Source of the DNA: Ditylenchus dipsaci
Lineage: Eukaryota > Nematoda > Chromadorea > Rhabditida > Anguinidae
Length of the DNA: 64,000 bases
Assembly: GCA_004194705.1 (NCBI GenBank)
Contig: SADC01001277.1
Coordinates: forward strand, 62,001-126,000
Reading direction: 5' to 3'
The notes under the pieces are model-generated. The model was given only the letters and a program-made list of their open reading frames with translations. It was not told where the DNA came from and ran no database searches. Shown piece after piece: positions 41,280 to 54,243 of this stretch. The position numbers were made by a program, and so were the translations under genes. Positions within the stretch are counted from its first letter, which is position 1, and each line of letters opens with the position of its first letter.

Positions 41280-44200
41280 AAACCGGTACTTTTACGCCTG
41301 TATATGATGTTTCCAAAGAAAAAAATTTTTGAAATTTTTAGGTTAATTTTCATACCCGTGGGAAAAAAGGGTTAAAAACAGAGTAATTTTACGTCATTTT
41401 TTGACTTCTACAGATGGACTTTATTACTGAAAATTAGGCATTTGTTTTTCGGGCTGACTGTAGCAATTCACTTTTTGGCAAATCATCTTGACTATTGTAT
41501 TAAAAAACTAAAAAGAAGTTAAAATATCGAGTGTGACCACACATCGACCGCGACCAAGAATAAGTAGTGTGACCAACATCAACCAAGACCAAGGAGTGTG
41601 ACCGAAAAGTTAAAAGGATGAGTTATTTCTGTAAATTTGTGTTTTATGAGCAAATAAGCGCGAATTGGAAAGCCCTGCTAGTATGAATGTTTTCAGAAAT
41701 AAGCACTAAGCAACTATCGCGAAAAAAAAACAATTAGACGATAAACATGACAAAAACCTGACCCAAAAGTGTCTCATTTCACCCCTTTCAAATTTTGCTC
41801 AATTTGCTATTGCACATATTTTGACATTTAGTGAACAGCATACGGCAGTCTAAACCTAAAATAAAAAGACTTGTTTTTTTGAAATGCATGTAGTTCTTAT
41901 GTGCTTTGAAATAGGTAAAAAAGGCAGTTTGATTTTTAAAAATCTGTTTCTTGATTCAGACCCAGGACAAAGCTTTTGACTTTGGTAAATAATAGTTTGA
42001 TTTCTATAAGTACATATAATAATAAGTACTCAAAACAAGTGCATAGTCATAGATATAAAATAAATTTCTCAAAAAACAATTCACCGGAAACACAATAATC
42101 TTTGTATGTGCGCCAGGCTTTTTTTACTCATAATTCCCATTAATTTTTTGATGATCTTAGAATTCAACTTCTAAGAACTTCTGCGTCTTCTTCTTATTTG
42201 CTTGTTTATAAAAAAGTGTTGCTAGTTTGTAATAAGCAGTTATTACATATATAAGTGTTTAGAAAAGTTTTTGCGACACGTGTGTGCTATATTAGTCTTT
42301 ATTTACTGGCAGGTTTGCAAAACTTATTTTGGTTAATTTTTATTTCTGTGTCAGGTAACCAAAAAGTTGATGTTTAATTAACTCGTTTTGTAAATTTTGC
42401 AGTATGAAATATTTTAAACCATTTTATAGCCCTAATTTTAGAGAGGTTAAACAAAACATTAACTGAACCAAATCAACCTTTTACGCTGAAACAGTTTTCC
42501 ATTTTTTCAGTCTACAGCTTAACACTGCAAAAGCCTTTTTTGTTTTAGTTTAAAGCACTTTTCTGTGCAATTTTGTCTGCCTCGTCGAATGGTGCATGTT
42601 GTTTGCCACAAGAACGGCCTAAACACACGTCAATTTCATATTTAAGGATCAACAATGTTTTTGGAAAAGTGACACACTTGCTCTTTCAAAATTTTTTGCA
42701 CTATCGTGTTCAGCGAGAAATTCTGAGTCGATTCGGGCGATTACTACGCTTGGGAGGCGGAGTGTTAAAAGCTGAAATTTCCTGGCTTTTTTTCGGAAAA
42801 GGTTTTGGAACTTTTAGAAAGTAAGATAGAATTCGCACTTCTCACGATAAGCGAATTCCGGTTGTGCCTTTTTCTGAATAACTTTCTGAATTTTTTAAAG
42901 AGAAAATTAGAGGAGCCACGATTGAAAATGTTTGGGTCTGATGTGTTTGGCGATAAAAGTGTGGCGCTGAACTTTCTTGTATGACATCTCTCTATCTCTT
43001 ACCGTTCCTGAAAACAAGCGCAAACAAGTCTAAAACAAGCCCATCATACGCTTAAAAAATCAGCCAAATTTCAACGCACATGCAAATGATCAACGCTCTA
43101 GATCCGACCAGATCTTTGCCATAAAAGATAATTGCTGCCATCAGTTCATTTTCGCTGATGAAGAGTCGCACGCGCTTGATTGTAGCCGAGTGTGCCTGGG
43201 TATGTAGTGCCTTTGTGCATTGATGGGTGGGAAGGAGGACTCCTTTTACATATCATTTTTTTAGCAACATCAATAAAAATGTAAGCGCATGTCCAACCGC
43301 ATGCGTTCGACATCAGGTCTAGAGGAAAAAAGACAAATTTAAACAAACACTGCAATTCTAACCAAAGTAGCATCGTTCAAGCAGCTCTCAAATAGATTTA
43401 TGACTTGATAAAATGTTTTTTTTTACTTTTTTGATTGCTGTATGTCAAGATTTGAAGTTTGCTTCTTTTTTTAATTTTGCTGAAACTTTTCTGTCTGATT
43501 ATTTTTGCGTACTCATTTATTTATTTAATTGAAAATTTCAACGCCAAATTCGGACATGTAGAACATTGATTTCTTCCGATTTTAAGACAATATTTGCGTG
43601 GTAGTCGCTTTGAGCTATTTTGTGAATTTTCCCATTAATTTTTTACCTTATTGTTATTTTCGCATGCTAAATAAATACGTTTAATCAGTTTTCCTATTTT
43701 GCTCTTTAAGAAGTCTTAATCGTCAAAAAAAACGGCTAAAATAAGCTATACGGTCAAAATTTGACGAAAAAGCTCACAAAAATTCTAACCCTGGATACAA
43801 GGATTTTATTTTTATCTACCCAACGACAGCATTTTTGACGTAAAGACTCGCTTCTCTCGAAATAATTGACCTCTTTTTAAAATAGGGTCGCGTTATGTCA
43901 AGAGACTCTGGTTTTTGGCAAAAATGTTTCCATTCACAAAAACGACTGGCAGAATCGGAATCATCGTGATTTTTTGGAATAGAATAACAAATCGGGATCA
44001 CAAATTCGGGTAAAAAAGTTTCGGCTCCTAGGCGGGAACGAACTTGAGGGGCATCACTACATTTCAGCTTTTTCATGACATCTTGTTTTTCTTGGGACAT
44101 TCAATCTTTTTCGTGGCATATTTCAGCCTTCTCGCAAACCGATTCAGTATGAGCCATTACTATATCGAGAGTGGACTGTAGACCTTTTATTTATTTTCTC

Positions 44201-44743
44201 TTTATTATTGCAAAGAAACAATTTACTCATCTCACAAGTTGCATTAAAATTTGTATAAACACGTGTAAGTAATTAGCAGAAAAACTTTGTGTGCTCACTC
44301 AAGTATTCTTTTAAAAGTTTTTAGCTGAGTAAGGTTTTTATTAGCAAACTCAAAAACAATCTTGACAAAAAGGAAGAAAACAATAATTAGTCGTCATCAC
44401 CTTCAATAAATGAAACACATTTGAAATTCTTCAAGGTGGTGGGAGTGTGTGTGAGCTGTTGACTTCCTTTGGCTTAGCACATGCAATGTGTGATCTCTAG
44501 CTTACCAACATTTGAATCCCTCCACTACAACTATATTCGCAATGTTTTGAAGGAAAGAAGATGACAACTTATAACAGTAGACTTATAATTTCCCCCCTAT
44601 AATTAGGCAATGCGAAAAGCAAAACAACGCAGAGATTGGCACCGATTTTGACTAACTTTTTAATGAAGCGTGTTATAAATTTTTAATCATGCATACTTTA
44701 TGCCATGATCAGCTGATCAGCCAATTTTCGAAAGGTTTTAATC
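41280..44743. other. Gene-poor stretch
   Basis: No gene recognised over 3.4 kb. A TGTGACCA-rich segment at 41.52-41.61 kb resembles one at 37.77-37.86 kb. At 43.82-44.10 kb the sequence echoes the TACAGTCAAACC element at 61.3 kb (TTCGGCTCC...GGGAACGAACTT), probably a decayed relative. Confidence 0.4.
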
Positions 44744-45009
44744 TACCGTATATTCTCGATTAGAAGGCCCCTCTCTAATAGAAGGCCCCTCTCTAATAGA
44801 AGGCCCCCTTGAGGACCTATATATCAGCATAGAAAAAGAAATTCGCAAATCTGTTTTTCGCGTTTTCTTAGTTAGCACGAGCTCACCTGATTCCACTTTT
44901 AAAATTTTAGTTGAGCACCCAAAAATCTCAAAATCGAAATATTTTTTTTCCGACTTTTTTAGGGTTGAAAAATAGAAGGCCCGGGCCTTCTAATAGAGAA
45001 TATACGGTA
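44744..45009. repeat. TACCGTA-family element
   Basis: 266 bp from TACCGTATATTCTCGATTAG to CTAATAGAGAATATACGGTA. Left side has three tandem units of CTCTCTAATAGAAGGCCC type. Right side has TTGAAAAATAG followed by AAGGCCCGGGCCTT. Confidence 0.8.
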
Positions 45010-45570
45010 GTCCAAAAACTGCGATAATTCTGATTTCCCCGGTCGGGGTTTTTTCAATGTTTACAATTCAGGACTCTTGTCTGCACTATAACTTTTGTAT
45101 TTTTTAAAGTTTTGTATTTTTTATTGAAGAAGAAATGAAAATTTTCGACTAATAATGACCAAAGAGACCTTTTTATTTGGCAAAAAGTGGATCATTTTAA
45201 GAATTCTCAACAAGAGCCATGTTATTTCCATGTTTTATTCGGCAAGATAAAAAATAATAATTCGGCACTTTTTCGAAAATCAGATCCCTGTTTCTACGGC
45301 AAAAATAACCTGCGAAATCAGATTATATTATCAATTATCAGACCAGATTAAAAATCACAGTGCGAAAGACTTGAAAAACCAGGGTAAAACGTAAAATTAG
45401 GTTAACCCTAGGCGAGAATGTCGAATTATATAAGGTCGAGTGCACTTGGTTCGAATTTTTTTAGAGGCCACAGTTTTTATATTTCAAAGTTTAGACGATA
45501 GTTTAGCTATAAAATATTTTTAGCTAGAACCAAAACCCTTCAATTATGTAATTAATATAGGCATTTAACT

Positions 45571-45751
45571 TACCGTATTTATTCTAATAGAACACCATGG
45601 TGCTCTATTTTTATACATCCAAAAATTTTTTGGCTTCGTGTTAAAAATGCAATAAAACATAGCTTCTCCCTAGTTTTAGCCCTAAGGGTGGCGCTCTAAT
45701 ATAGAATGGCGGTCAAATAGAGACTGGTGCTTTATTAGAATAAATACGGTA
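45571..45751. repeat. TACCGTA-family element
   Basis: 181 bp from TACCGTATTTATTCTAATAG to TTATTAGAATAAATACGGTA. Inner palindrome AACACCATGGTGCT at the left. GGCGCTCTAATA and GGTGCTTTATTAG near the right. Confidence 0.8.
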
Positions 45752-45759
45752 TTTTTTTA

Positions 45760-47055
45760 CAAGTCTTTTTTTAAATTTTCGGATCACCTCTAGATCACTT
45801 TTTGATTGTTTCCTATATACATTTTGCATTCGAAAATATTAAAATGTCAAAACTACTCATGCTATATTCCCTCCTGCTGCCGCTAGGTCTCCAAAGAAGC
45901 AGTGAATAAGCATGGCCTATGACCGGAAGTAAAATTGCTTGCCTGTTTTTAGGGAAAGGGAGAGGCGACAGTAGGACTAGGACAAAGCAAAGGGCAACGG
46001 AAGTGCCATCGTTTCATTCCACCTCATTTTTGGTGTAATAGGCGAAAGATTTATAGGATTGCAGTTTTGTGCCACACCTAAACCTTTTTTCGTTCATTTT
46101 TTCACAGTTTTTTAGATTGAGCAAATAAAGGCGTGAGGTGTTTAAGGTGTCGTAACTAAGCTAGATTTTGTCGTTTTACTATTTCGAAAAGATTTTTTTG
46201 CAAATTTTTTTAGTCTATTACTGGATAGAATAAATTTTCGAGAGGGCTCTCAACTCAAAGTTTCAAAAATAAGTACAATTAAGTTACAATGCAGTCAATT
46301 AAAAATATGCTATTTTATCTAGTGCTTATTTCTCTTTTTGTGCCAAAAAATAGGATTTTGACGTAAAATTAAAAAAAAAATAAGGTCTGAAGATTCAAAA
46401 TAAGTACATATCTTATAAATAGGCACGCTTGAGAGCCCTGATTTTGGACCATTGAGTGAAAAAATTTGTTTGAACCTTGCACCTCGTGAAGACATTTGAG
46501 CGTTTTAGCATGTTTTTTAACACGATAATTTTTCTAGTTAATATAAAATTATTATGGTCTCAAAAAATTCCTTAAATGTATTTATTTTGAAAAATTTTCG
46601 ATGATGAACACCCTGTTTTTGTACCTATTAAACTGAACGTTAAGTTGCTCATCTAGTTAAATTTTTTTGAAGTGCAACAAAATAAGAAATTAGATACAAA
46701 AATGGTGACTAGATTTTTGACAATATGTACAGAGATAGCTACACGCGCGCAGCGCGTATAGATTATTGTCAGCATTTGTGAAACTGAAATTGATGACTTT
46801 GTTTTTAAAAAGGCAAAGAAAGTAGAAACCTTGCTCAAGCTCAATTGATGTTATTCTAGCGCCAAGTTTTACTTTTGGTTTCCAAAGACGTCCAAATAAC
46901 TTTTTTTATGTAAATACCCGGAGCAAAATTATCTCCCGCGGAATTCTCTTCATGTTATTATTTCAGACTACAGCAGGGTTCCGATATTGCCAAAAAATCA
47001 GACAAAAGTCAGACGCAGACCAGAGCCCACAACTTTTGATTTATTAGACAGAATG
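45760..47055. other. Stretch without a recognisable gene
   Basis: AT-rich, with only short open frames and no convincing repeat ends. Nothing identified. Confidence 0.4.
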
Positions 47056-47059
47056 GTCT

Positions 47060-47295
47060 GATTTTTTCCTGTGTAAAACTATAATGCACAAGTACACCCT
47101 GAAAAAAAGTTGTCACCCTTGCCTCCATCTTTTCACAAGTTTTTGACTTTTAAAGTGTCTGATTTTCTGTTTTAGGCCGAAAACAGAAAATCAGACACTT
47201 AAAAAGTCAAAAACTTGTGACAAAGATGGAGTCAAGGGTGACGACTTTTTTCCAGGGTGTACCTGTGCATTATAGTTATACACAGGAAAAAAATC
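47060..47295. repeat. Palindromic MITE
   Basis: Almost complete palindrome, arms about 47060-47175 and 47180-47295. Ends GATTTTTTCCTGTGTA and complement, with AGTCAAAAACTTGTGA inside. Almost no loop, so a transcript would form a hairpin of about 115 bp. Confidence 0.85.
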
Positions 47296-47299
47296 TTAT

Positions 47300-48515
47300 T
47301 TTGCATTCGAAAAGTGGGTCAAAACACACTTCCAAACCCGATTTCAAATAAGGGGATGCCGCGAATCAAAAAAAGTTGCTAAAATTGTTTTCATCTGGTA
47401 AACTACTTAATTTTCTCAATGAATTAATTTTTTTCTCAGTAAATTATTTATTTCTAGCAGTAGATTTAGGTATTTGTCGATTTTTGAAATTTACTGGTAC
47501 AAAACAGTAATTTACTGAGAGAATTTTTTTAATGTGGAAAGTAGTATTCTACTAGAGAAAACTGGTATTTTACTTAGTGAAACTAGCTGTAGCCCGTAGA
47601 CAATATGGTATCAACCAGGGATCTTATACTTCCTTTTTAAAAAGGTTTGTCTTTTTCAAAAAAATTGTTTTTCAAGTTTTACATCAAAATCATTTTTGCT
47701 TCAAAATGACAATAAGCGCGGGATGAAATGACTTTTCTCCTTTAAAAGCAGCCAAATGTCTTTTTTACCCAAATGTCCTTTTTTGAAAAAAAACCTGAGA
47801 GCCCTATATAAAATATTTTCGAGGAATAAAATCACTGCTGATCAGTGCTGTAAATCCCGGCACTAGAATTCGGCCATCTGTTTCGGTCATTTATAAATAT
47901 GCTCAGCCTGATGCAGTATTTAAAAAAGGTAGCGTAGACGTCGGATTGACACCATTGCTGCTGATTCGATCCTTTTATGGTGCACGGGCCTGCCACTTTA
48001 AATATGTGTTCGTCGCATTAGCCCAAATATTTCTGTTGTAAATATTTTGTTGTTATGAAATTGTGGTGCGAATTCCAAAAAGGCTTTTTCGGATGAGTTA
48101 AATCACAAGCCTAGACTTTAATTTAGATCTTAATTATTGTCGGACTAATAATCCGATTCTTGGTCATTAAATAAGCTTGCTTTCAAAGTTCTCTTCCCAC
48201 TCTACGACCACTTGCAAAGAACCTTATCATTTTTATTTATCTTTTTCGAAACTAGTACTAATCAGATAAGTTGATGAAATAAGACTTGCACAAAGCTCTT
48301 TAGTTGTGTATTTTTAACATCTGAGATTAGGATTAGCCACATTTGTTTTATTTTTTGTTAACACTTATTTTGAAATATCCGTGCATGTCACTTCACGGTG
48401 GGCGACTTTCCTGACTCTATAGTTAACCCTGTGATGACGTCCTTATGATTTTTAAATATTTTTATCTAATATTTTTTGAAATTACTCAGCTCGCCTACTC
48501 AATTTTTTTTAAATA
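47300..48515. other. Stretch without a recognisable gene
   Basis: AT-rich; nothing identified on either strand. Confidence 0.4.
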
Positions 48516-48516
48516 T

Positions 48517-48640
48517 ACAGGGTGTCCAAAAAAAATTGCTCAATTTTCGGAAAACTTTTTCAAGTGCTTCCGCACACCAGTGAAATCTCAAAAAATTGCA
48601 CCAAAACCTTCGCAGAAAAACTTAGGTATCTAGTGATGGT
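48517..48640. repeat. Mariner-type left end
   Basis: TACAGGGTGTCCAAAAAAAAT start typical of Tc1/mariner ends, followed by TTTTTCAAGTGCTTCCGCAC. No transposase remains. Confidence 0.5.
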
Positions 48641-48681
48641 TTGACCAGGGAAGAGATGAGTACTTTGAGGGGTAGGATGGC

Positions 48682-48779
48682 GCTACTGGAGTTGCCGGTG
48701 CCAAAAAACAGCTTGGTCCCCCTGTTGTTTTTGTCTAGCTTGGAGGACTAAGCTGTTTTGGCACCGGCAACTCCAGTAG
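48682..48779. repeat. 98-bp palindromic MITE
   Basis: CTACTGGAGTTGCCGGTGCC and complement at the ends, CAGCTTGGTCC/GGACTAAGCTG inside. Confidence 0.75.
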
Positions 48780-48799
48780 GGCCGGGTAGGATTTTGGTA

Positions 48800-50185
48800 T
48801 TTTTTGGGAACTGACGTTTTTGCAGTTTTAATTCACATGATGATTTACAACCGTATATTAAAAATGACGCCAGGAAACATAGCTCTATTTTGAGCATGAG
48901 GTTATTGATAACAATACAAATTAAAAATGCAAAAAACGCCAGTTCCAAGATGAAACTGAAAATGTCCGGGACGGTTCTGGGTAGTACACCATGGAATCGG
49001 ACATCTTTGAACTTTTTTTCAAAATTTTAGCTTTCACTCTGCATTACTTTTTTCTCTGTTTGATAGCTCAAATGAAAGAATAAAGTCTTGGCTACATTTT
49101 AGTGTATAAAACGCATGACTTGTAGAAAAAATGTTCAAAAATATCAATCTACCCAGTCAAAGGAATCACCAAAGAAGATCGATTTTTTGGAAATGTAGCT
49201 TATTTTAGCATGGAAGAGGCTCCAGTAGGGATGAAACCATGTGCTTAGGATTCCGTTAGATAGCCAAGAATGTGTGGATAATTTTGACACCAAACTTTTT
49301 TTTAATAAAAGACAATAAAAAAAAGTACGCACCCAATGCACCCAATGCGAAAGTTAAAATGTTTTTAGTCAGGCAGATCTTGCTTTATCGATCGATTTAG
49401 AGTCAATTTCTAAACAATAAACGAAAAAACATTGCATGTTGGTGTAGTTGTAGACTAAAAAAGATGTCTGAATTTTTTTGAAAAGCGTCTTCACTAGCTT
49501 TATAGTTATATCACTGATGCATATCTTAACCCAAAGTACATTGGTTAATAAGTTCCAATAATTTGCTATTATCCCTACACATCATGAGAATTTTGAAGAA
49601 TTGCCCATGTTTAGCCGAAGATGTAAGGTTTTTTCGAAGTTCTGAGACGTGAAAAAGATTAAAAATACAATTTTTAAAAACTATCTGAGTGTGAGTAAGC
49701 AGGCTGGGCGATTTTTGAGCTTAAACTTGCTTCACTGATTAAGGTTTAGAGGAAACTGAAGGGAATGTAGCATTAGGAAAAGGGAAGGCTTTGGTAGTAG
49801 TGGTATTAGTAGAAGTATAAAGTGACTAGTTATTTGTTTCTTTCCGCTTATATCCACTAGCTGGACTCATTTCCTCCTCTTCCTCCTCCTCTTCTTTGCC
49901 ATACACATGCTTCTGTTATTACAATTCCTATAGTCTTCCTTTTGTTTGGATACCTGTCGAAATTTGCTTGCGCCGAAAAACGCCCAAATTTTTTTGAACA
50001 TCATAAATTCGAACCCCCTTCCTCGCTGCTAACCTGACACCGAAAATCGGGGGTATTTGGCCAGATTACAAGGAAAATTAATGAATTATTGACTGTACGA
50101 TACTCTTCGGAAAGCCGCTGGATTCTGTGAAAAGGTTAGCTAAACGCGCTTCCATGTATAACAAATGAAAAAATATAACGGGATG
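48800..50185. other. Stretch without a recognisable gene
   Basis: No gene or element identified on either strand. Confidence 0.4.
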
Positions 50186-50187
50186 AA

Positions 50188-50262
50188 TGGCCAGGGTAGT
50201 TAAATGGAAGAGCAGCGGAAGCCTCAAAGTTGGTCGTTGGTTCGATACCCGCTGGGGATACA
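50188..50262 (+). repeat. tRNA-derived SINE-like sequence
   Basis: A box TAGTTAAATGGAAGAGCAG (about 50197-50215) and B box GGTTCGATACC (50239-50249) at tRNA-like spacing. The acceptor and T arms do not pair, so it is not a functional tRNA. Confidence 0.5.
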
Positions 50263-50350
50263 CATTTTTACTCTTTCAGTTTTGCTGCCGGCGTTCTTTT
50301 TGTCTTTAAAAGCATTCTAAAATAGGTATATTTTGTAACTTTTGGTCAAA

Positions 50351-50513
50351 GTACACTACAGCGAGTCCTCCCAAAATGGCCCAAAAGCATGTCTTTTTGC
50401 TGTTTTAATGCTTGAAAGTCAAGACCGATCGAAAGTCAAATTTTGACTTTCAAGCATTAAAACAGCAAAAAACATGCTTTTGGGCCATTTTGGGAGGACT
50501 CGCTATAGTGTAC
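50351..50513. repeat. Palindromic MITE
   Basis: Arms of about 75 bases, ends GTACACTACAGCGAGTCCTC and complement, nearly perfect. Centre is a short GACTTTCAA/TTGAAAGTC stem. Confidence 0.85.
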
Positions 50514-50519
50514 TCCGGC

Positions 50520-51680
50520 CTCACTTTTGAGTAGGCCATAAGAATATTCGGGATTTTTGTTGGACGGCTATACTTTGACAAAATTTTAACTGCGGACGAA
50601 CTGCACTTAAAAAAGCTAATTTGATCTAATAAATGTGTTGAAAAAAGCCAATTAATCTAAAAAGATCACATTTAGCAATGATGGTCTCAAGGGTGGTGGA
50701 AGTTCAATGAGTAGGAAAAAATTTTGAGTTGGAAAAGACAAATTTTAAATAGGTGAGCATGCCCTTTTAAGCTAAGACGTTTGGCCGTGTTCATGTCAAA
50801 GTTACTGTGAGCACAAAAAACTTACACTCAAACGCTACAGCTTATCGTGAACATAGTGGCCCCTCATACTTCTTGCAGTTGAAATTGAAATGTACTATTT
50901 TTCCAGCCCTTTTTTACAAGTAGATAATTTTTCCACCGATATTTTTGACTGTTTATCGGTGAAGCTGAGTAAAGAATCTCTATATGTATGTACAGTCAAA
51001 AATTTTGCTAGAAACAGCACTATGGACAGCTCCATGGAAAAAAAAGAAAATATTTAAAAAACAGCTGAAAATGGTGATAGAGCAAGTTGGCACTTAAGTG
51101 AATTTATAAAATTTCGCAATTTCTGTTTAAAACGGTCAATCTTCAAAAAACACTCAAATTACTTTTTTAAAATTAGTGTCTTTTATGCTTGCCGACACAT
51201 TTTTATCCTACTAATTCCCTTGTTTTGGCAAACAATTTCGGCTTATCAATCCGCAGGCCACAACATAAACAAGTGTCTTTAACAAATAAGGTCGCAAATT
51301 GGGGGTTGGTCCTTTAAAAAGATCGATTCTTAATTCCTTGAAGCATTAAAAATCTAAGAATCTGTGTTCTGAGAACCCATGTGGGGGCTATAAATTGCCA
51401 CAAAATACACAAACACGCATTCCTACTCTGCCTACTAATCAGCTTTTGTCCTTCAAAAGTTTAATAGCCAATAGGATTTTGGAATAATCTAGAACCCAAA
51501 AAGGTCAACCCGAGCAAAAGCAAAAGTATAAAAGACCACTTAAAATTGCATTTAAATTTCTTTGCTCTAATTTTGTTATCTTTAGTTTTTTACTATTTTT
51601 ACCACTTCGAAACATTTATTTAACTTTGAATATGTGTGTCTTCTAAAAACTACTCGTCTATACCTGCTTTTACTATTACA
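50520..51680. other. Stretch without a recognisable gene
   Basis: Nothing assigned. A GCATGCCCTTTTAAGC end near 50.76 kb may be a relic of the TTAA MITE family. Confidence 0.4.
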
Positions 51681-51683
51681 TCT

Positions 51684-51840
51684 CAGTCCCGCTATAGCGC
51701 CACCCCTCAGAACTGCCTTAGGCAGACGTTATAGCGATGATGGCGTTAAATAAGGAGCAAACTTTTTTGTTTATTTGTTGACTAACCAGGTTTGTAAATC
51801 AGTGGGTGTTATTTTATTGAGTCTGGCGTTATAGCAACAA
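51684..51840. repeat. Inverted-repeat element, pogo-like ends
   Basis: CAGTCCCGCTATAGCGCCACC at the left and TCTGGCGTTATAGCAAC at the right form diverged inverted ends. TATAGCG motifs recur inside. Confidence 0.5.
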
Positions 51841-52136
51841 AGTGTTCCTATTTTTTCAAAAAAAAACAAAAAGAACGGCATCCCATCTCCCGTCTGTGTG
51901 TTTTGGAAAACACCTGGCCATCCTTATTTCGGGTCCATTTCTCAATCCTGCCCATTTTCGCCTTGTAATCCTGTTATTTTTTGTGACTTTTAGAGCTTAG
52001 GCACAGGGTAGGCCAGCGTATGTAAGGACAGATTCAAGCATAAATCTAAGATACATTCGAGTTCCTCCTAATATATGCTGTCCGGCCCTTGCCTACCCTA
52101 AAATTGCCAAAAAACCAAAAGGAGGTGGGTGCAAGT

Positions 52137-53061
52137 TAGGCTTGATCTCGGGACGGGAATCCCACGGGATTCCTGGTTTGGGAATCCCGAAAATTTTGAA
52201 AATCCCGATCCCGAATCCCGCCGGAAAAATTTCCGAAATCCCGAATCCCGCCGGGTCTTATTCCGAAAATCCCGAAAAATCCCGAATTCGAATTTATTTT
52301 GTTTCAGTACGAAAATAGACTAATTTTTAAAGTGAACCTTATCATTTTTGCTTTTTGTTGCCGTTTTTGTCGTCATTTGTGCTTAAAAAATAGTTTTTAC
52401 CTGTTTATTTCTCAGATAAAGCATATTATCTGAAGGCTTGATTTTTATGGACAGTGAGATGATATTTTGGGCTTAAACCCTCATTTGTTGCCCAGACACA
52501 CTAAACCAACTATCCGCGATTAACCAGCTGGCTTTTTGCACGACTTTTATTTTATAAGTACGGAATGTTCCGTCCGAAAACTGATGCTCCTGTTGTTTTT
52601 GAGCTTATGACGGAGTGTAATTTTAGGTTTAGGACCGACTTTTAATTTTTTTGTATTCTGGAAAACACGTTTAAATATGTTTTAACATTTACTGGCCTGC
52701 CATGCGCAAAAGCACAATATAATTAGTCAAAAAAATCCCTTTAGTTTCTATAATTTTTAAAAGGTCCTGTACCCAGTCGTATTTGTACCTAGTCGTGGCA
52801 CCCAGTAATGATGTGTACCTATTTGGGGTTTTACCACTCTAGAGTTGAAGTTGAAAAATATAAAATTAACTGTAGGTTGATAAATGTAAAATTTCTCGTA
52901 TGATATACGAAAAATTCTAAAATTGTCAAATTTACAGTTATCGACAAGAAATCCCGAATTCCGACGGGATTCCCGTTTTTTGTTTCACGGGAATCCCGAA
53001 TTCCGAAATTTTTTTTTAATCCCGATCTCGGATCCCGCCGGACCCCTAAAGATCAAGCCTA
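52137..53061. mobile_element. Non-autonomous hAT element with CGGGATTCCCG arrays
   Basis: 925 bp, ends TAGGCTTGATCT and AGATCAAGCCTA (perfect 12 bp). Flanks GTGCAAGT (52129-52136) and GTGCAAGG (53062-53069) match at 7 of 8, a hAT-type duplication. Both subterminal regions (52140-52290 and 52945-53045) are arrays of AATCCCGAAAATCCCGA type motifs. The 650-base interior is unique and non-coding. Confidence 0.85.
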
Positions 53062-53069
53062 GTGCAAGG

Positions 53070-54080
53070 AAGAGGGCTCTAAACGCACCGCCCGTTTGCC
53101 GGCCGTCCTGTTTCTTTCTGTTTACTAGCCGTCTGCCGTCTCGCCCTGTTTTTTTCAATTAGTATGTTTAAAAATATGTAATATGTAAAAATAATATGTA
53201 AAATACGCAATATGTAAAAATATGTTTTGAAATGCGTTTTAATAGCTGGGCGTCCTACTTTTTTTGCGCTGGCCCATTTGGCGCTTCATCCTAGATTTCT
53301 TTAATTGTGCTGGCTGACCTTTTTTCCTGCTGTTCGCCGTCTAATCAAAGCCGACGATGTTTTATGCACATACTCATATTTTAGAGGCGAAACAGAGCTA
53401 AGAAACGAGCTACAGTCAACTTTTATAAACTGGTACCCGAATAAATCGTCACTTTCAGTGAACCCATAGTGTGAAGAGCCTGATTTGTCTAGCCGATAGA
53501 GAATTTTAAAAAAGCTTACCCCAGAAAAAAGGTGCCGTAGGCTAGCCCCGCCGGTTTATCGACTATTTTATGAACTGTTTTTGCCATGTTTTTTCTGACT
53601 GGGCCATAATGCAGTTTATGAGCCACTTACATATTTGCAAGAGGCGTTCCGTGATTGCGTTCCTCACCACCAAGTATACTATAACAATTTGCCTCAAACC
53701 TGTCATTATAAAATGTATTTCTCAGTTTTTTGTGTGCCAATCTCTCACTCCAAAATGTATATATCCTATGTTTCTGCTTATACCGCAATTGATTAAAATC
53801 GTAAAATTTATGGTTTGAAATTTCCTGCAAAATTTTGTTTGTGCATTTTTTACCGAGAAATGACTAGTTCATAAAAAAATTAGTTTTTGTTCACATTTTA
53901 ATGACAAATTTTTACTGTAAATTTATTAAAATTTTAAATTAAACTTTTTGATTTTTATTTTCTAAGGGAGCGTACATTTTTAAAAAAATTTTGACCGAAA
54001 TCTGGCTTTTTTCCTTGGTCCTCCAAGGTAAACCACCTTAGATCACGGCTTTGTCCACTGGTGTTAGACAAAAAATTCTC
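53070..54080. other. Stretch with a GACGG-type block
   Basis: 53.08-53.35 kb carries GCCGTCTGCCGTC and CGGCCGTCC motifs like the 24.9-kb block, in decayed form. The rest shows no gene. Confidence 0.4.
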
Positions 54081-54082
54081 CG

Positions 54083-54243
54083 TACCGTATATTCTTTATT
54101 AAAGGCCCCGGGGCCTTTATTTTTCAACCTTCGAAAAATCCGGAAATTGTAAATCGAAAATGGTTCTAACTCTGAAATCCTGGTAAAAATCTAGGGGGGG
54201 GGGCTTTTATTAGAGAGGGGGCCTTTAATAGAGAATATACGGT
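54083..54243. repeat. TACCGTA-family element
   Basis: 161 bp from TACCGTATATTCTTTATTAA to TAATAGAGAATATACGGTA. Palindrome AAAGGCCCCGGGGCCTTT followed by ATTTTTCAACC; GGGGCTTTTATTAGAGAGG and GGCCTTTAATAG near the right end. Confidence 0.8.

Noticed and set aside
43816..44100. 94-codon minus-strand frame
   Set aside because: Its sequence resembles the arms of the pogo-like MITE at 61.3 kb, so it is more likely repeat-derived than a gene.
50188..50262. Functional tRNA gene
   Set aside because: Promoter boxes are present, but the acceptor and T stems do not pair.
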